A DNA stretch of 64,000 nt from Pseudomonas sp. MMS21 TM103. GTDB taxonomy: Bacteria > Pseudomonadota > Gammaproteobacteria > Pseudomonadales > Pseudomonadaceae. Under the pieces are notes generated by a model. It ran no database searches. It saw only the letters and a program-made list of their open reading frames with translations, and was not told the DNA's origin. The stretch is from NCBI RefSeq assembly GCF_022132145.1, contig NZ_JAJISP010000002.1:310001-374000 (forward strand), written 5' to 3'. The position numbers and the translations under genes were made by a program. Positions 41,625 to 51,190 of the stretch are shown piece by piece (position 1 is the stretch's first letter; the number at the start of each line of letters is the position of its first letter).

Positions 41625-42944
41625 TTAGAGCACCATCGCCGCGACCCAGCCGAACACCAGCAGCGGCAGGTTGTAGTGCAGAAAGGTCGGTACCACGCTG
41701 TCCCAGATATGATTGTGCTGACCGTCGACATTCAGTCCCGAGGTTGGTCCGAGGGTCGAGTCCGAGGCCGGTGAACCGGCATCGCCCAAGGCGCCGGCAG
41801 TACCGACGATGCAGACGATGGCCAGCGGACTGAAACCCAGTTGTACGCCCAGCGGCACGAAGATCGCCGCGATGATCGGCACCGTGGAGAATGACGAACC
41901 GATGCCCATGGTTACCAGCAGGCCGACCAGCAGCATCAGCAGCGCGCCGATGGCCTTGTCCTGCCCAACCAGTTCGGCAGCGCTGTCGACCAGGGTTTTC
42001 ACTTCGCCGGTGGCCTTCATCACTTCGGCGAAACCGGCGGCGGCGATCATGATGAAGCCGATCATCGCCATCATCTTCATGCCCTCGGTGAACAGACCAT
42101 CGGCCTCTTTCCAGCGCACCACGCCGGACACCGAGAAGATCACGAAGCCGACCAAGGCGCCGATGATCATCGAGTCGAGCCACAACTGCACGACAAATGC
42201 CGCTCCAATCGCCATAGCGGCCACCAGCAGGCTCAACGGGTTGTAGGCCACATCGATACGCTCGGCCTGTTCGATCTTCGCCAGGTCATAGACGCGTTTC
42301 TTGCGGTAGCTGAACAACACCGCCACCAGCAAGCCGAACAGCATGCCCAGCGCCGGAATCGCCATGGCCTCGGTGATGCTGATACCGGTCACATCCACCC
42401 CGGCCTTGGCCACATTGGCCAAGAGGATTTCATTGAGGAAGATGCCGCCAAAGCCGACCGGCAGGAACATGTAGGGCGTGATCAGGCCGAAAGTCAGCAC
42501 GCAGGCGATCAGTCGGCGATCGAGTTGCAGCTTGCTCAACACATAGAGCAACGGTGGCACCAATAGCGGAATGAAGGCGATGTGAATCGGCAGCACGTTC
42601 TGCGAGGCAATCGCCACCGCCAGCAATAATGCGATCAACAGCCACTTGAGTAACCCGCCCCCCTGCGCATCCTGTTGGCCGACCAGAGCCAGGGCCTTGT
42701 CGGCCAGCGCGTGCGCCAGGCCGGACTTGGCGATGGCCACGGCAAAGGCACCGAGCAAGGCATAGGACAGCGCCACCGTGGCACCGCCGCCAAGCCCCTG
42801 ATTGAACGCCGCCAGCGAACCTTCCACCCCCAAGCCACCGAGCACACCTCCGGCCAGTGCGCCGACGATCAGCGCGACCACCACGTGCACGCGGCACAGG
42901 CTGAGGATCAGCATGATGCCGACTGCTGCGATTACTGCATTCAT
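41625..42944 (-). CDS. Na+/H+ antiporter-family membrane transporter (NhaC/YuiF type)
   Basis: 439 aa with about 11 hydrophobic segments. The profile and the conserved [23 protein letters not shown] block near the C-terminus fit the Na+/H+ antiporter family that includes YuiF-like transporters. Some members of this group carry amino acids such as histidine rather than sodium, so the substrate is open. AGGAGCGGTTC precedes the ATG. It is divergent from the chemoreceptor gene. A 19-bp palindrome upstream (43006-43024) suggests local control. Confidence 0.8.
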   Translation of the reverse strand: MNAVIAAVGIMLILSLCRVHVVVALIVGALAGGVLGGLGVEGSLAAFNQGLGGGATVALSYALLGAFAVAIAKSGLAHALADKALALVGQQDAQGGGLLKWLLIALLLAVAIASQNVLPIHIAFIPLLVPPLLYVLSKLQLDRRLIACVLTFGLITPYMFLPVGFGGIFLNEILLANVAKAGVDVTGISITEAMAIPALGMLFGLLVAVLFSYRKKRVYDLAKIEQAERIDVAYNPLSLLVAAMAIGAAFVVQLWLDSMIIGALVGFVIFSVSGVVRWKEADGLFTEGMKMMAMIGFIMIAAAGFAEVMKATGEVKTLVDSAAELVGQDKAIGALLMLLVGLLVTMGIGSSFSTVPIIAAIFVPLGVQLGFSPLAIVCIVGTAGALGDAGSPASDSTLGPTSGLNVDGQHNHIWDSVVPTFLHYNLPLLVFGWVAAMVL

Positions 42945-43005
42945 GAACCGCTCCTAATGAAGCTTTGCTGGAAAAACCGAGATTGGAGGCTGCGTAACCG
43001 CGCCG

Positions 43006-43024
43006 ATGCATGCCAGGCATGCAT
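43006..43024. promoter_or_regulatory. 19-bp palindrome in divergent intergenic region
   Basis: ATGCATGCC, a single A, then GGCATGCAT: perfect 9-bp arms. It lies 62 bp upstream of the transporter ATG in the 341-bp gap before the chemoreceptor gene. The rest of this gap (42945-43285) holds no gene I can support. A regulator binding site is the likely reading. Confidence 0.5.
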
Positions 43025-43285
43025 GAACGCTGAACAGCCGTGCATCAGAAGATGCGCCGGCAATCGGCTGCGCCCCGAAAAAAGTCGCGTACTCTGCCGC
43101 AAGGACTCAGGGCTGTCAAAAATACTCCGTGCGAAATATTGATCATGCCGTGCATAATCCCGCCACTTCTCTATGCCTCCGGCCCACAAGCCGCAGTCAT
43201 CTCGTCACGATGCCGTCAGTTCGATCAAGAAAACCGCACCCGCGCCGATAGACGATCTGTAGAACAACAACGTAAGGAGCACTGC

Positions 43286-45430
43286 ATGCCGTTCAGCCGT
43301 CTTTCGATCCAGTGGAAAATCACCCTGCTTGCCGGCCTGTGCCTGCTGGCGATCGTGACGTTGCTGGTCGGCGCCTCGCTCTATCAATCCACCCGCAGCG
43401 CCGAGTTGGTGCGCACTTCCAGCAGCAGCATGCTGGCCGACAGCGCCAAGCTGCGCCTGCAGGCACGCGGCGAGCTACAGGCGATTCGCATCCAGCGTTA
43501 CTTCATGGATACCTACCAGTACGGCAAAGGTTTTTCCCGGCAAATCCTGTTTCTTCGCGACCAGGCCGAAAAACGTTTCCTGGATGCCTTCGACCTGCGT
43601 GAAGACCTGACCCGGCAAGTGCGCAGCAGCCTGGAAGCCAATCCGTCGTTGCTCGGTTTGTACCTGGTGTTCGAACCGAATGGACTGGATGGCAAGGACG
43701 AGTTGTTCGCCGATCAGGCCGAACTGGGCAGCAACGATCAAGGCCGCTTCTCGCTCTACTGGTCGCAAGCCAAACCGGGCCAACTGGAATCGGAGTCGAT
43801 AAGCGAGCAGATGCTCAGCGACACCAAGACCGGTCCTAGCGGCGACCCCTACAACGCCTGGTACACCTGCCCACGCGACAGTGGCAAGACCTGCGTGCTC
43901 GAGCCCTACTTCGACGAAGTCGGCGGCCAGCAGGTACTGATGACCAGCATCGCTTTCCCGCTAGAACTGGAGGGCAAGGTGATTGGCGTGGTCGGTCTCG
44001 ATATCAGCCTGGACAGCCTGCAACAGCTAAGCATGCAGGCCAATCGCGAACTCTATGGCGGTGTCGGTCACGTCAGCATTTTCAGCCCGGCGGCATTACT
44101 GGCCGGCCACAGCCGTGACGCCAGTCTGCTCAGCAAGTCAGTCGACAAAGCTTACAGCGAGCACGCCAGCGAGTTAGTTCCGTTGATCAATAGCGGCACC
44201 GCCGCCCAACTGCAGCACGGCGACATGCTCCGGGTGCTGCAGCCGTTCAAGCCAATTCCCGAGGCCAAGCCCTGGAGCGTATTGCTCGAAGTCCCCGAAC
44301 AGGAACTGCTCGCACCCGCCCTGCAACTGGAGCAGCAACTGGAACAGCGCCGCACCAGCGACAGCGCAGTGGCCCTGACCATCGGTCTAGTGGCGATGCT
44401 GCTCGGCCTGCTGCTGATGTGGCTGACCGCCCGCGGAGTGACCAGGCCGATCCTCGGGGTCGCCGCCATGCTCAAGGACATCGCCAGTGGCGAAGGCGAC
44501 CTGACCCGCCGCCTCGAGTACCCCAAACAGGACGAACTGGGCGAGTTGGCCGGTTGGTTTAACCGTTTCCTCGACAAGCTCCAGCCGATCATTGCCGACG
44601 TCAAGCGCAGCGTGCAGGATGCGCGCAGCACTGCCGACCAGTCCTCCGCCATCGCCAGTCAGACCAGCGCCGGCATGCAGCAGCAGTTCCGCGAGGTCGA
44701 CCAGGTCGCGACCGCCTTCCAGGAAATGAGCGCCACCGCCCAAGATGTAGCGCACAATGCCGCGCAAGCTGCCGACGCGGCACGCAGCGCCGATCAGGCC
44801 AGCCGTGAAGGCCTCGGGGTGATCGGCAAGACCACCTCGACCATCGAGTTGCTGGCCAACGAAATGAACGTAGCCATGCAGGAAGTCGAGGGGCTGGCCA
44901 ACAGCAGCGAGCAGATTGGTTCGGTGCTCGAAGTGATTCGCTCGATTGCCGATCAGACCAATCTGCTAGCACTCAATGCCGCCATCGAAGCGGCCCGCGC
45001 CGGTGAAGCCGGGCGCGGCTTCGCGGTGGTCGCCGATGAAGTGCGTAATCTGGCCAAACGCACCCAGGACTCGGTCGAGGAAATCCGCCAGGTGATCGAA
45101 GGCCTGCAAAAAGGTACCCGCGAGGTGGTCAGTACCATGCATAGCAGCCACCGCCAGGCCCAGGGCAGTGTCGAGCAGGTCGAACAAGCTGTTGCCGTGT
45201 TGCAGCGGATCAGCCAGGCGGTGAGCGTGATCACCGACATGAACCTGCAAATCGCCAGCGCTGCCGAGGAGCAAAGTTCGGTGGCCGAGGAAATCAATCG
45301 CAACGTCGCCTCCATCCGTGATGTCACCGAATCCATTTCCGGGCAGGCCAATGAGTCGGCGAATATCAGCCAGAACCTGAACAAGCTGGCCAACCACCAG
45401 CAGAGCCTGATGGATCAATTCCGCGCCTGA
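43286..45430 (+). CDS. methyl-accepting chemotaxis protein with Cache-type sensor
   Basis: 714 aa from [11 protein letters not shown] (AAGGAG upstream); a longer frame from 43040 has no support. Membrane helix 1 is about 10-33. A large periplasmic domain to about 360 contains [21 protein letters not shown] and [19 protein letters not shown] segments, characteristic of double-Cache sensors. Membrane helix 2 (about 363-385) is followed by HAMP and the signalling hairpin tip [19 protein letters not shown]. No CheR-docking pentapeptide is seen at the C-terminus. The ligand is not evident: the usual amino-acid motif of PctA-type receptors is not obvious. Confidence 0.92.
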   Translation: MPFSRLSIQWKITLLAGLCLLAIVTLLVGASLYQSTRSAELVRTSSSSMLADSAKLRLQARGELQAIRIQRYFMDTYQYGKGFSRQILFLRDQAEKRFLDAFDLREDLTRQVRSSLEANPSLLGLYLVFEPNGLDGKDELFADQAELGSNDQGRFSLYWSQAKPGQLESESISEQMLSDTKTGPSGDPYNAWYTCPRDSGKTCVLEPYFDEVGGQQVLMTSIAFPLELEGKVIGVVGLDISLDSLQQLSMQANRELYGGVGHVSIFSPAALLAGHSRDASLLSKSVDKAYSEHASELVPLINSGTAAQLQHGDMLRVLQPFKPIPEAKPWSVLLEVPEQELLAPALQLEQQLEQRRTSDSAVALTIGLVAMLLGLLLMWLTARGVTRPILGVAAMLKDIASGEGDLTRRLEYPKQDELGELAGWFNRFLDKLQPIIADVKRSVQDARSTADQSSAIASQTSAGMQQQFREVDQVATAFQEMSATAQDVAHNAAQAADAARSADQASREGLGVIGKTTSTIELLANEMNVAMQEVEGLANSSEQIGSVLEVIRSIADQTNLLALNAAIEAARAGEAGRGFAVVADEVRNLAKRTQDSVEEIRQVIEGLQKGTREVVSTMHSSHRQAQGSVEQVEQAVAVLQRISQAVSVITDMNLQIASAAEEQSSVAEEINRNVASIRDVTESISGQANESANISQNLNKLANHQQSLMDQFRA

Positions 45431-45678
45431 AGCCTTGCCGAGCGCGGCCACCCCGCAACCCTTTGCCGCAGAGCAAGGTGCGGGCAATGTGTGCTCCATG
45501 GGCGACGCGTAACCGGCACCTTGACCTGCGCCTGCGTATGGCCCAGCCATAGGCTTTGCTCAGCGCAGTTGCAGGCTGAAGTAGCGATGCGCCACATGCG
45601 CAATACACTGCTCAGCGGCACCCCACAGCACTTCACTTCGCTTGATCAGTTGGAGAATGCTGGCCACGCAAAAGGAGA

Positions 45679-46623
45679 TCAGGCGATAGCCGAGAACGGC
45701 TGCCCGGCACTGGCCAGCATCTGCTCAAGCGGCATCATTTCGACGGCCTCCCGCACCACCCTGCGGATCAGGTCATGGTCGACATCCGGCTGCAGATCCG
45801 CTGGACTTCCGCTTCTTCCAGTAGGGCGCGCCACAAGCCTGGCATCCTCGGCTTCCAGGGCAAACTCTCCACCGCAGTTGCGGCAATAGATGTGTTCGCA
45901 CGCCTGCTGACTGCGCTTGAGAACCAGGACGGGGCCGCACATGGGGCACTCCTGCAACGGGATGCCATCATCCGAGTGCCCCATCACATGGTCGAGCACG
46001 CCGTGCTTGCCCAGCTCGATAAACACTCGACTCAAGTCGAGGTCGAACTGACTACCGCTCAGGCTTTGGATAATGGCCAAGGCCTGCTCGCGATTCATGC
46101 CGACACGGTACGGACGGCTGCTGGTCATGGCATCGAACGCATCGCAGATACCGACGATCCGCGCATCCAGATGCATGTCCTCGCCCCGCAAGCCACGCGG
46201 ATAGCCCTTGCCATCGGGGCGTTCGTGATGGCTGAAGACCGCCTCTTTGATCAGATCGGCCAACGGGTGGCCGGCCAGCATGCGCCAACCCATCTCCGGA
46301 TGGGTGCGTACGACGGCGAACTCGCCTTCAGTCAAGGCGCTGGTCTTGCGCAGCACGGCGTCGGGGATGCCGATCTTGCCCAAGTCATGCAGAAAGCCGC
46401 CCAGGCTGGACCGCGCCACATCGGCTGAGGGCAGCCCAGCCGCCTCGCCAAGCAATCTGGCATACCGCGACACCCGCCACAGATGGCCACCGGTATAAGG
46501 ATCTCTGGCTTCGACGAACCACGCCATCATCAGCAGGCTGCTTACCAGCGCTTTCGACGGTTCGTCAGCGTGACCCGTCCTCTGCGCAGCCCTGTTCCAC
46601 CAACCAGGAAAAAATGACCGCAT
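45679..46623 (-). CDS. HD-GYP c-di-GMP phosphodiesterase-like protein with zinc ribbon
   Basis: 314 aa. HD-GYP domain about 25-215: His47 in GGHLWRVSRYA, His79-Asp80 in FLHDLGKIGIPD, His residues in SHHERPDGKGYP with the GYP triplet at 140-142, and DAFDAMTSSRPYR. All catalytic residues for cyclic-di-GMP hydrolysis appear intact. The C-terminus carries CPMC and, after about 17 residues, CEHIYCRNCGG, a zinc ribbon not usual for HD-GYP proteins. No receiver or sensor domain is present. It may be regulated by partner binding. Confidence 0.9.
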   Translation of the reverse strand: MRSFFPGWWNRAAQRTGHADEPSKALVSSLLMMAWFVEARDPYTGGHLWRVSRYARLLGEAAGLPSADVARSSLGGFLHDLGKIGIPDAVLRKTSALTEGEFAVVRTHPEMGWRMLAGHPLADLIKEAVFSHHERPDGKGYPRGLRGEDMHLDARIVGICDAFDAMTSSRPYRVGMNREQALAIIQSLSGSQFDLDLSRVFIELGKHGVLDHVMGHSDDGIPLQECPMCGPVLVLKRSQQACEHIYCRNCGGEFALEAEDARLVARPTGRSGSPADLQPDVDHDLIRRVVREAVEMMPLEQMLASAGQPFSAIA

Positions 46624-46794
46624 CGATCAGTCCTCCAGTGTCAGGGGCAACAGTCTGGATTACACCCGCAAGTAGAACTATCTTGCTACGGTTCTACGTT
46701 CCAGCGATTGGGTGGCACGTCCCTGTGCCTCGGGGTGGGAAATGCCGGCTTTGTTGGCATTGCCCCCCTGTTTCAGACGGCAAACTACATGCCC

Positions 46795-47139
46795 TCAATG
46801 AGGACCGTAGAGCGCTCTATCCTGTTCGATAAGCGACTTGTAGCGAGGCTCTTCCGACGGCTTCATTGGCTCCTGCTGCCCGCGCGCACTACCCGCGGCA
46901 GTGGGCTGTTCTTTGATCAGCTGAACAAAGCGCTCACGGTCACGCGACATATCACGCTGGCTAGCCAGTTCCCGCATGCGTTCTTGATGAAACATAAGCT
47001 GTGCACTACCGCCCTCTGCCAGGATCATCTGTGGCGCCTGCTTTAACCACTCACCGACCGGTTCTCCAGCCTGAGCCGAAGTCACGCTGGCACCTATCAG
47101 CAGAGCCGTCAGTGCCGTCATACTAATTATGGATTTCAT
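46795..47139 (-). CDS. small secreted hypothetical protein
   Basis: 114 aa from MKSIISMTALTALLIG, with GGAGGATGCCGCG upstream; a slightly longer start at 47169 is less likely. A signal peptide ends near SAQAGE (about residue 25). The mature part is polar and charged (FHQERMRELASQRDMSRDR) with no Cys and no known domain. It faces the LapG-like gene across a divergent 166-bp gap. Function unknown. Confidence 0.65.
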   Translation of the reverse strand: MKSIISMTALTALLIGASVTSAQAGEPVGEWLKQAPQMILAEGGSAQLMFHQERMRELASQRDMSRDRERFVQLIKEQPTAAGSARGQQEPMKPSEEPRYKSLIEQDRALYGPH

Positions 47140-47305
47140 CGCGGCATCCTCCCAAGATGCATGACTCACTATTAAGAGTATTGAGGAGGCGCTTTGTTAC
47201 AAGGCACTCCGTCGGGAGCGCTCACGTATCCGACAAACGTGCCTTGCCCGGGGCCAGGATCTGGCTATATGGTAATTAAGCCTGTCAGCCTCTTCCGGCA
47301 GGTAG

Positions 47306-48028
47306 ATGATCGCCATTTGTTTGCTCACCTTTACAAAGGATCGCCACTTGCGCCGAGTGCATTACCTTCTATTGATGTTATTCGGTCACCGGCGGCAGAT
47401 TCTCGCCGGCCTCCTGCTCGGTGGCGGGCTGATCATGGGAACGGCCAAGGCGATGCCGCAGGTGCCGAAAGAGCACCGAAACGAGCAGGCGGCACAGCGG
47501 TTACACGACTGGCAGTCACTGATCGCCCAGTCGATGCATCTGAGCGATGCTGAGAAGCTCAAGGCAGTCAACGCGTTCTTCAATCAGCATGTTCGTTTCG
47601 GCGAAGACCAGGAGCTGTGGGGACAACTCGACTACTGGGCCTCGCCGCTGGAAACCCTCGAACTGGGTGCCGGCGACTGTGAAGACTTCGCCATTGCCAA
47701 GTACTTCACCCTGCGCCTGCTCGGAACCTCCGAACACAGCCTGCGCCTCGTCTACACGACCCTGGTCTCTACCAAGCAGGCTCATATGGTTCTGGGCTTC
47801 TGGCCCGGTAGTGGCACGACGCCCCTGGTACTGGACAATCTGAACCTGGAGATCCTGCCCATCGCCCAGCGCCTCGATCTGCAAATGCAGTTCGCCTTTG
47901 GTCCCACTCACTTGTACCGATTCGAGCAGACCAGCTTGCAGGTCGCAGGCAACACTGAACTGCTGCCTAATTGGCAGGTGCTGATGACCAGGATGAAACG
48001 CGAAGGCACGGGCAAGGTCAGTCTTTAG
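47306..48028 (+). CDS. lapG: LapG-like periplasmic cysteine protease
   Basis: 240 aa from ATG 47306; the true start could be somewhat downstream since the first 45 residues are a basic-hydrophobic signal. Transglutaminase-like cysteine peptidase: Cys125 in GAGDCEDFAIAKYFTL, His160 in KQAHMVLGF and Asp177 in VLDNLN. In P. fluorescens LapG cuts the giant adhesin LapA and is restrained by LapD. The HD-GYP gene lies 0.7 kb to the left, but no lapD or lapA is in the window. The name is by family, and the substrate is open. Confidence 0.85.
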   Translation: MIAICLLTFTKDRHLRRVHYLLLMLFGHRRQILAGLLLGGGLIMGTAKAMPQVPKEHRNEQAAQRLHDWQSLIAQSMHLSDAEKLKAVNAFFNQHVRFGEDQELWGQLDYWASPLETLELGAGDCEDFAIAKYFTLRLLGTSEHSLRLVYTTLVSTKQAHMVLGFWPGSGTTPLVLDNLNLEILPIAQRLDLQMQFAFGPTHLYRFEQTSLQVAGNTELLPNWQVLMTRMKREGTGKVSL

Positions 48029-48109
48029 CGACGAACCGTCCGTTGAAAACCCAGATGAGGCGCAATCCAGGCCGTTTCAACGACAGGCACAAAACCTAGG
48101 CACGTGCGC

Positions 48110-48330
48110 GTTCCTCGCGTACGGCGAGCGACTAGACAGATGTAGCGGTCGCATTCTTCTTGCAGTCCGGTTTCCTGGATCTTGCCACCGCGATGTCGGA
48201 CCAGGGCAGCGGTCTTGAACTTCTCGAACGAGTTGGACGGTGCCAGGTATGCGCTTGAGCAATACCGGCAGCGACGCTCAGGCCAGCAGCGACGATCTGC
48301 GCGGTCAAGGCTTGCAGGGTGAGTCTCCGG
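48110..48330 (-). pseudogene. PepSY-domain protein remnant
   Basis: Minus-strand translation shows a signal-peptide-like stretch ALTAQIVAAGLSVAAGIAQA in one frame and, after a frameshift near 48255, NSFEKFKTAALVRHRGGKI, then QETGLQEECDRYICLVA in another. The latter follows PepSY domains (family pattern SFEKLN-AAL--HPGATI-ETELEEEYGRYVYQVEL). No single frame holds the whole domain and a second frameshift follows, so the gene is broken. The 456-bp gap 48029-48484 contains nothing else I can support. Confidence 0.6.
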
Positions 48331-48484
48331 GTAAGGCCTTGGCTGAAGTCACTGAACCTGAATGAACTCAAGCCGCATTCAGCCAGAAATGTGACAAACC
48401 ATACCGACATCATTCAGCGGATCAAGTGACTTGGCCTGTCCGCCGGTAGCTCTATACTCGCGTCCTTACTGGATGGAGGCGAGC

Positions 48485-49564
48485 ATGAGTGCGATTCGGA
48501 TCAAGTACCCTGCCCTGACGATCAAGGCTGGTTCGCGAGCCTTGCTACGTATTCGCGAGCGCGGTTTGCAACCCGCCGATGTGGGCATTCTGCCTGGAGC
48601 TGCTGGCGGTCCCAAAGCCCTCGGCATCCAGGGCCTGGACTTGGCCCTCTTCGGCGACTGGTTGCCGCGCGCGCCACGTGAGCGTTCGCTGATCGGCGCC
48701 TCGATCGGATCCTGGCGTTTCGCCAGTGCCTGCCTGCCGGACGCAGTCGCCGGTATACGCCGCCTCGGCGAACTCTACGCCGGGCAGCGCTTTGCCAAGG
48801 GCGTGAGCATGGCCGAGGTCTCGCGCAGTTGCCGGCAGATGCTCGAGGACCTGTTGGCCGGCCAGGACGCCAAGGTGCTGAGTAACCCGCACTATCGCCT
48901 GAATATCCTCGTGGTCAAGAGCCACGGCCTGCTCCGACATGACCACCGTGGCTCGTTGGGACTGGGTTTGTCCTCGGTGATCGGCAACAACCTGCTCGGG
49001 CGATCGCGCCTGGCCCGGCATTTCGAACGCTGGATCCTGCATGATGCCCGCCGGGCTCCACCGCTGGCTGAGCTGCACGACTTCCCTTCGCGCTACCTGG
49101 TGCTGGACAGTGCCAACCTACGCCACGCCCTGCTTGCCTCCGGGTCGATCCCGATGATCATGCAAGGGGTGCGCGACATCCCGGGTGCCGGTCCGGGCAC
49201 TTACCGGGACGGTGGCCTGCTCGATTACCACCTCGACCTGCCCTACAGCGGCGACGACATCGTGCTCTACCCACACTTCACCGACAAAATCATCCCGGGC
49301 TGGTTCGACAAGGGTATGCCCTGGCGTCGGGGCGATGCCGGACGGTTGCAGGATGTACTGCTGCTGGCGCCCTCGGGTGACTACCTGGCCCGCCTCCCCC
49401 ACGGCAAACTGCCGGATCGCAAGGACTTCAGCCGTTATCTGGGTGATGACACCGGCCGCGAACGCTATTGGCGCAAGGCCATGGACGAAAGCCAGCGCCT
49501 GGGTGACGAGTTTCTGGAGTTGGCGGACAGCGGCCGCTTGGCCGAGCGCATGCTGGCACTTTGA
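48485..49564 (+). CDS. patatin-like phospholipase
   Basis: 359 aa from MSAIRIKYPALTIKAG. A Gly-rich oxyanion region (GAAGGPKALGIQGLDLALF), a nucleophile elbow SLIGASIGSWRFAS (G-x-S-x-G) and a catalytic Asp in YRDGGLLDYHLDLPYSG fit patatin hydrolases. The fold is shifted from the classic GGxRG start. It is cytoplasmic by sequence, with no signal peptide. Lipid substrate not known. A short 70-bp gap separates it from the next hydrolase gene, which may be cotranscribed. Confidence 0.82.
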   Translation: MSAIRIKYPALTIKAGSRALLRIRERGLQPADVGILPGAAGGPKALGIQGLDLALFGDWLPRAPRERSLIGASIGSWRFASACLPDAVAGIRRLGELYAGQRFAKGVSMAEVSRSCRQMLEDLLAGQDAKVLSNPHYRLNILVVKSHGLLRHDHRGSLGLGLSSVIGNNLLGRSRLARHFERWILHDARRAPPLAELHDFPSRYLVLDSANLRHALLASGSIPMIMQGVRDIPGAGPGTYRDGGLLDYHLDLPYSGDDIVLYPHFTDKIIPGWFDKGMPWRRGDAGRLQDVLLLAPSGDYLARLPHGKLPDRKDFSRYLGDDTGRERYWRKAMDESQRLGDEFLELADSGRLAERMLAL

Positions 49565-49634
49565 CCCTTCGGGTGATTGCAACGACAACCGCGGCCGGTT
49601 AGGTTAATTCGCGCTCATCCACGGAAGGACAGTC

Positions 49635-50477
49635 ATGAAACTTGCGGTCGCCATCGTCCACGGCATCGGTACCCAACCAGACAGCCGCGACAAGGATGGT
49701 CAACACGTCTTTGCGCAAAACCTGATTGCCGGTCTGCGTCAGCACCTGGGAGCCGAAGCCGAGCAAGTCGCCTTCCAAACCCTGCACTGGGCCAGTGTGC
49801 TGGATAAACGTCAACTGGCCTTTCTCGATCAACTGCGCGACCAGCCGATTCGGTGGCGCTGGCTACGACGCATCGTCACCCTGCTCCTCGGCGACGCCAG
49901 TGGCTACCGCAAGGTCAGCGAGGCCTACGACACCACCTACGAAGAAGTCCATCAATGCCTGCGCGGCGGCCTCAATGCCCTGCGCGCCAAGGTCGATGCC
50001 GATACGCCACTGGTGGTGCTGGCGCATTCATTGGGCGGGCATATCTTTTCCAACTTCGTCTGGGACCAGCAGAGCATCAACAAGACCCCGAGTTGCCCGC
50101 ACGATCCATTTCTCGCCCTGGAAACCCTCGCCGGCCTGGTCACCTTCGGCTGCAACATCCCCCTGTTCACCTTCGCCTACGACACGGTGGTACCGATCCG
50201 CTTCCCCGGCCATTGCCTGCACCAGCCGGTGCGTGAACAGGCCCGCTGGCTCAACCTCTATGCACCTGCCGACGTCCTTGGCTATCCCCTGCGCCCCGTA
50301 CCTGCCTACGCCGCGGTGGTCGCCGTAGATCGCGCCATGCCAGTCGGCCCCTGGTACAAGCGCCATACGCCCTTATGCCATCTGGCCTACTGGGACGACC
50401 GCCGCTTCCAGAAATACGTCGCGCATTATCTGCAGCATATGTTGACGGCCTGCAGGCTCGAGACAGATCGGGGCTAA
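49635..50477 (+). CDS. predicted alpha/beta hydrolase
   Basis: 280 aa. Starts KLAVAIVHGIGTQ, with the oxyanion-forming HGIG, and has a lipase-type elbow VVLAHSLGGHIFSNF near residue 136. A C-terminal His is present in KRHTPLCHLAYWDD. These suggest an esterase or lipase without a signal peptide. GGAAGGACAG precedes the ATG. Substrate unknown. A related protein family in Pseudomonas is annotated only as hypothetical. Confidence 0.75.
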   Translation: MKLAVAIVHGIGTQPDSRDKDGQHVFAQNLIAGLRQHLGAEAEQVAFQTLHWASVLDKRQLAFLDQLRDQPIRWRWLRRIVTLLLGDASGYRKVSEAYDTTYEEVHQCLRGGLNALRAKVDADTPLVVLAHSLGGHIFSNFVWDQQSINKTPSCPHDPFLALETLAGLVTFGCNIPLFTFAYDTVVPIRFPGHCLHQPVREQARWLNLYAPADVLGYPLRPVPAYAAVVAVDRAMPVGPWYKRHTPLCHLAYWDDRRFQKYVAHYLQHMLTACRLETDRG

Positions 50478-50673
50478 TCGCGGGTAGCAGGAATCGCGAT
50501 CGCTAACTGGCATTTGCGACATGCACTTATTTTTCTTCGCCAAACTGCACATTTTCCGAACATTGATGTGACTTGACGGTCAACTCATATCATCAACACC
50601 TATGACTGGCCAGTGAGCGACCCACGCCGCAGGCCTCTAAGACTTTTGGGATTACCTCGGAGAAACCGACCCC

Positions 50674-50943
50674 ATGAACGCCCCGCTGCGTTTCAACGAA
50701 GCACTGCTGATCGCCGATCGCGCCTTTCAACCCTTCCAGTGTGTCGCCTGGGCACCGCAAGATGGCACTGGCGAGCTGAGCCTGACGGTCATCGACCGTA
50801 CCAGCACCCGCCTGCTGGGCCGTACCCAGCTGTCGAGCAGCATCTACAGCGACCCCGTACAGCTAGCCAATGTACTGATCAAGTCACGCGCTGAATTGAG
50901 CCAGCAGGGTTATGACCTGGCTCCCTGGAGCATGCCGGAGTAA
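50674..50943 (+). CDS. conserved small hypothetical protein
   Basis: 89 aa: MNAPLRFNEALLIADRAF, then a central beta-rich part (GELSLTVIDRTSTRLLG) and LANVLIKSRAELSQQGYDL at the C-terminus. No Cys and no signal peptide. TCGGAGAAACCGACCCC provides a ribosome-binding site. A good terminator follows directly, so it is a single-gene unit. The function is unknown. Confidence 0.7.
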   Translation: MNAPLRFNEALLIADRAFQPFQCVAWAPQDGTGELSLTVIDRTSTRLLGRTQLSSSIYSDPVQLANVLIKSRAELSQQGYDLAPWSMPE

Positions 50944-50968
50944 TCCTCAGAGGTCGGGGATTATCGAA

Positions 50969-51006
50969 TGCCGTCTCCAGGCGTCGCTCTGGAGTCGGCA
51001 GTTTTT
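50969..51006 (+). terminator. rho-independent terminator
   Basis: TGCCGTCTCCAG (50969-50980) pairs with CTGGAGTCGGCA (50989-51000), one T-T mismatch, 8-nt loop, followed by GTTTTT. It ends the small hypothetical gene. Confidence 0.8.
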
Positions 51007-51190
51007 CACAAGCTTCCAGGCCTTTACGGGCTCCCTGTAAACCAGCGCCCGACACCAGGGTCGCGGTGTCCTCCCCCTGACCTGCCCTCATCTGGAGCAA
51101 GTCGAACTAGCAATATCTGTGGGCCTATTGTCCTTGTTGCCGCCCTCTCGCTGAGCGCAGACTGCATCCATTGCTCATCGAGAACGCCCC

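Noticed and set aside
48132..48413. 93-codon minus-strand frame as an intact gene
   Set aside because: Only its signal-like part is meaningful; the PepSY similarity continues in a different frame, so a pseudogene is the better reading.
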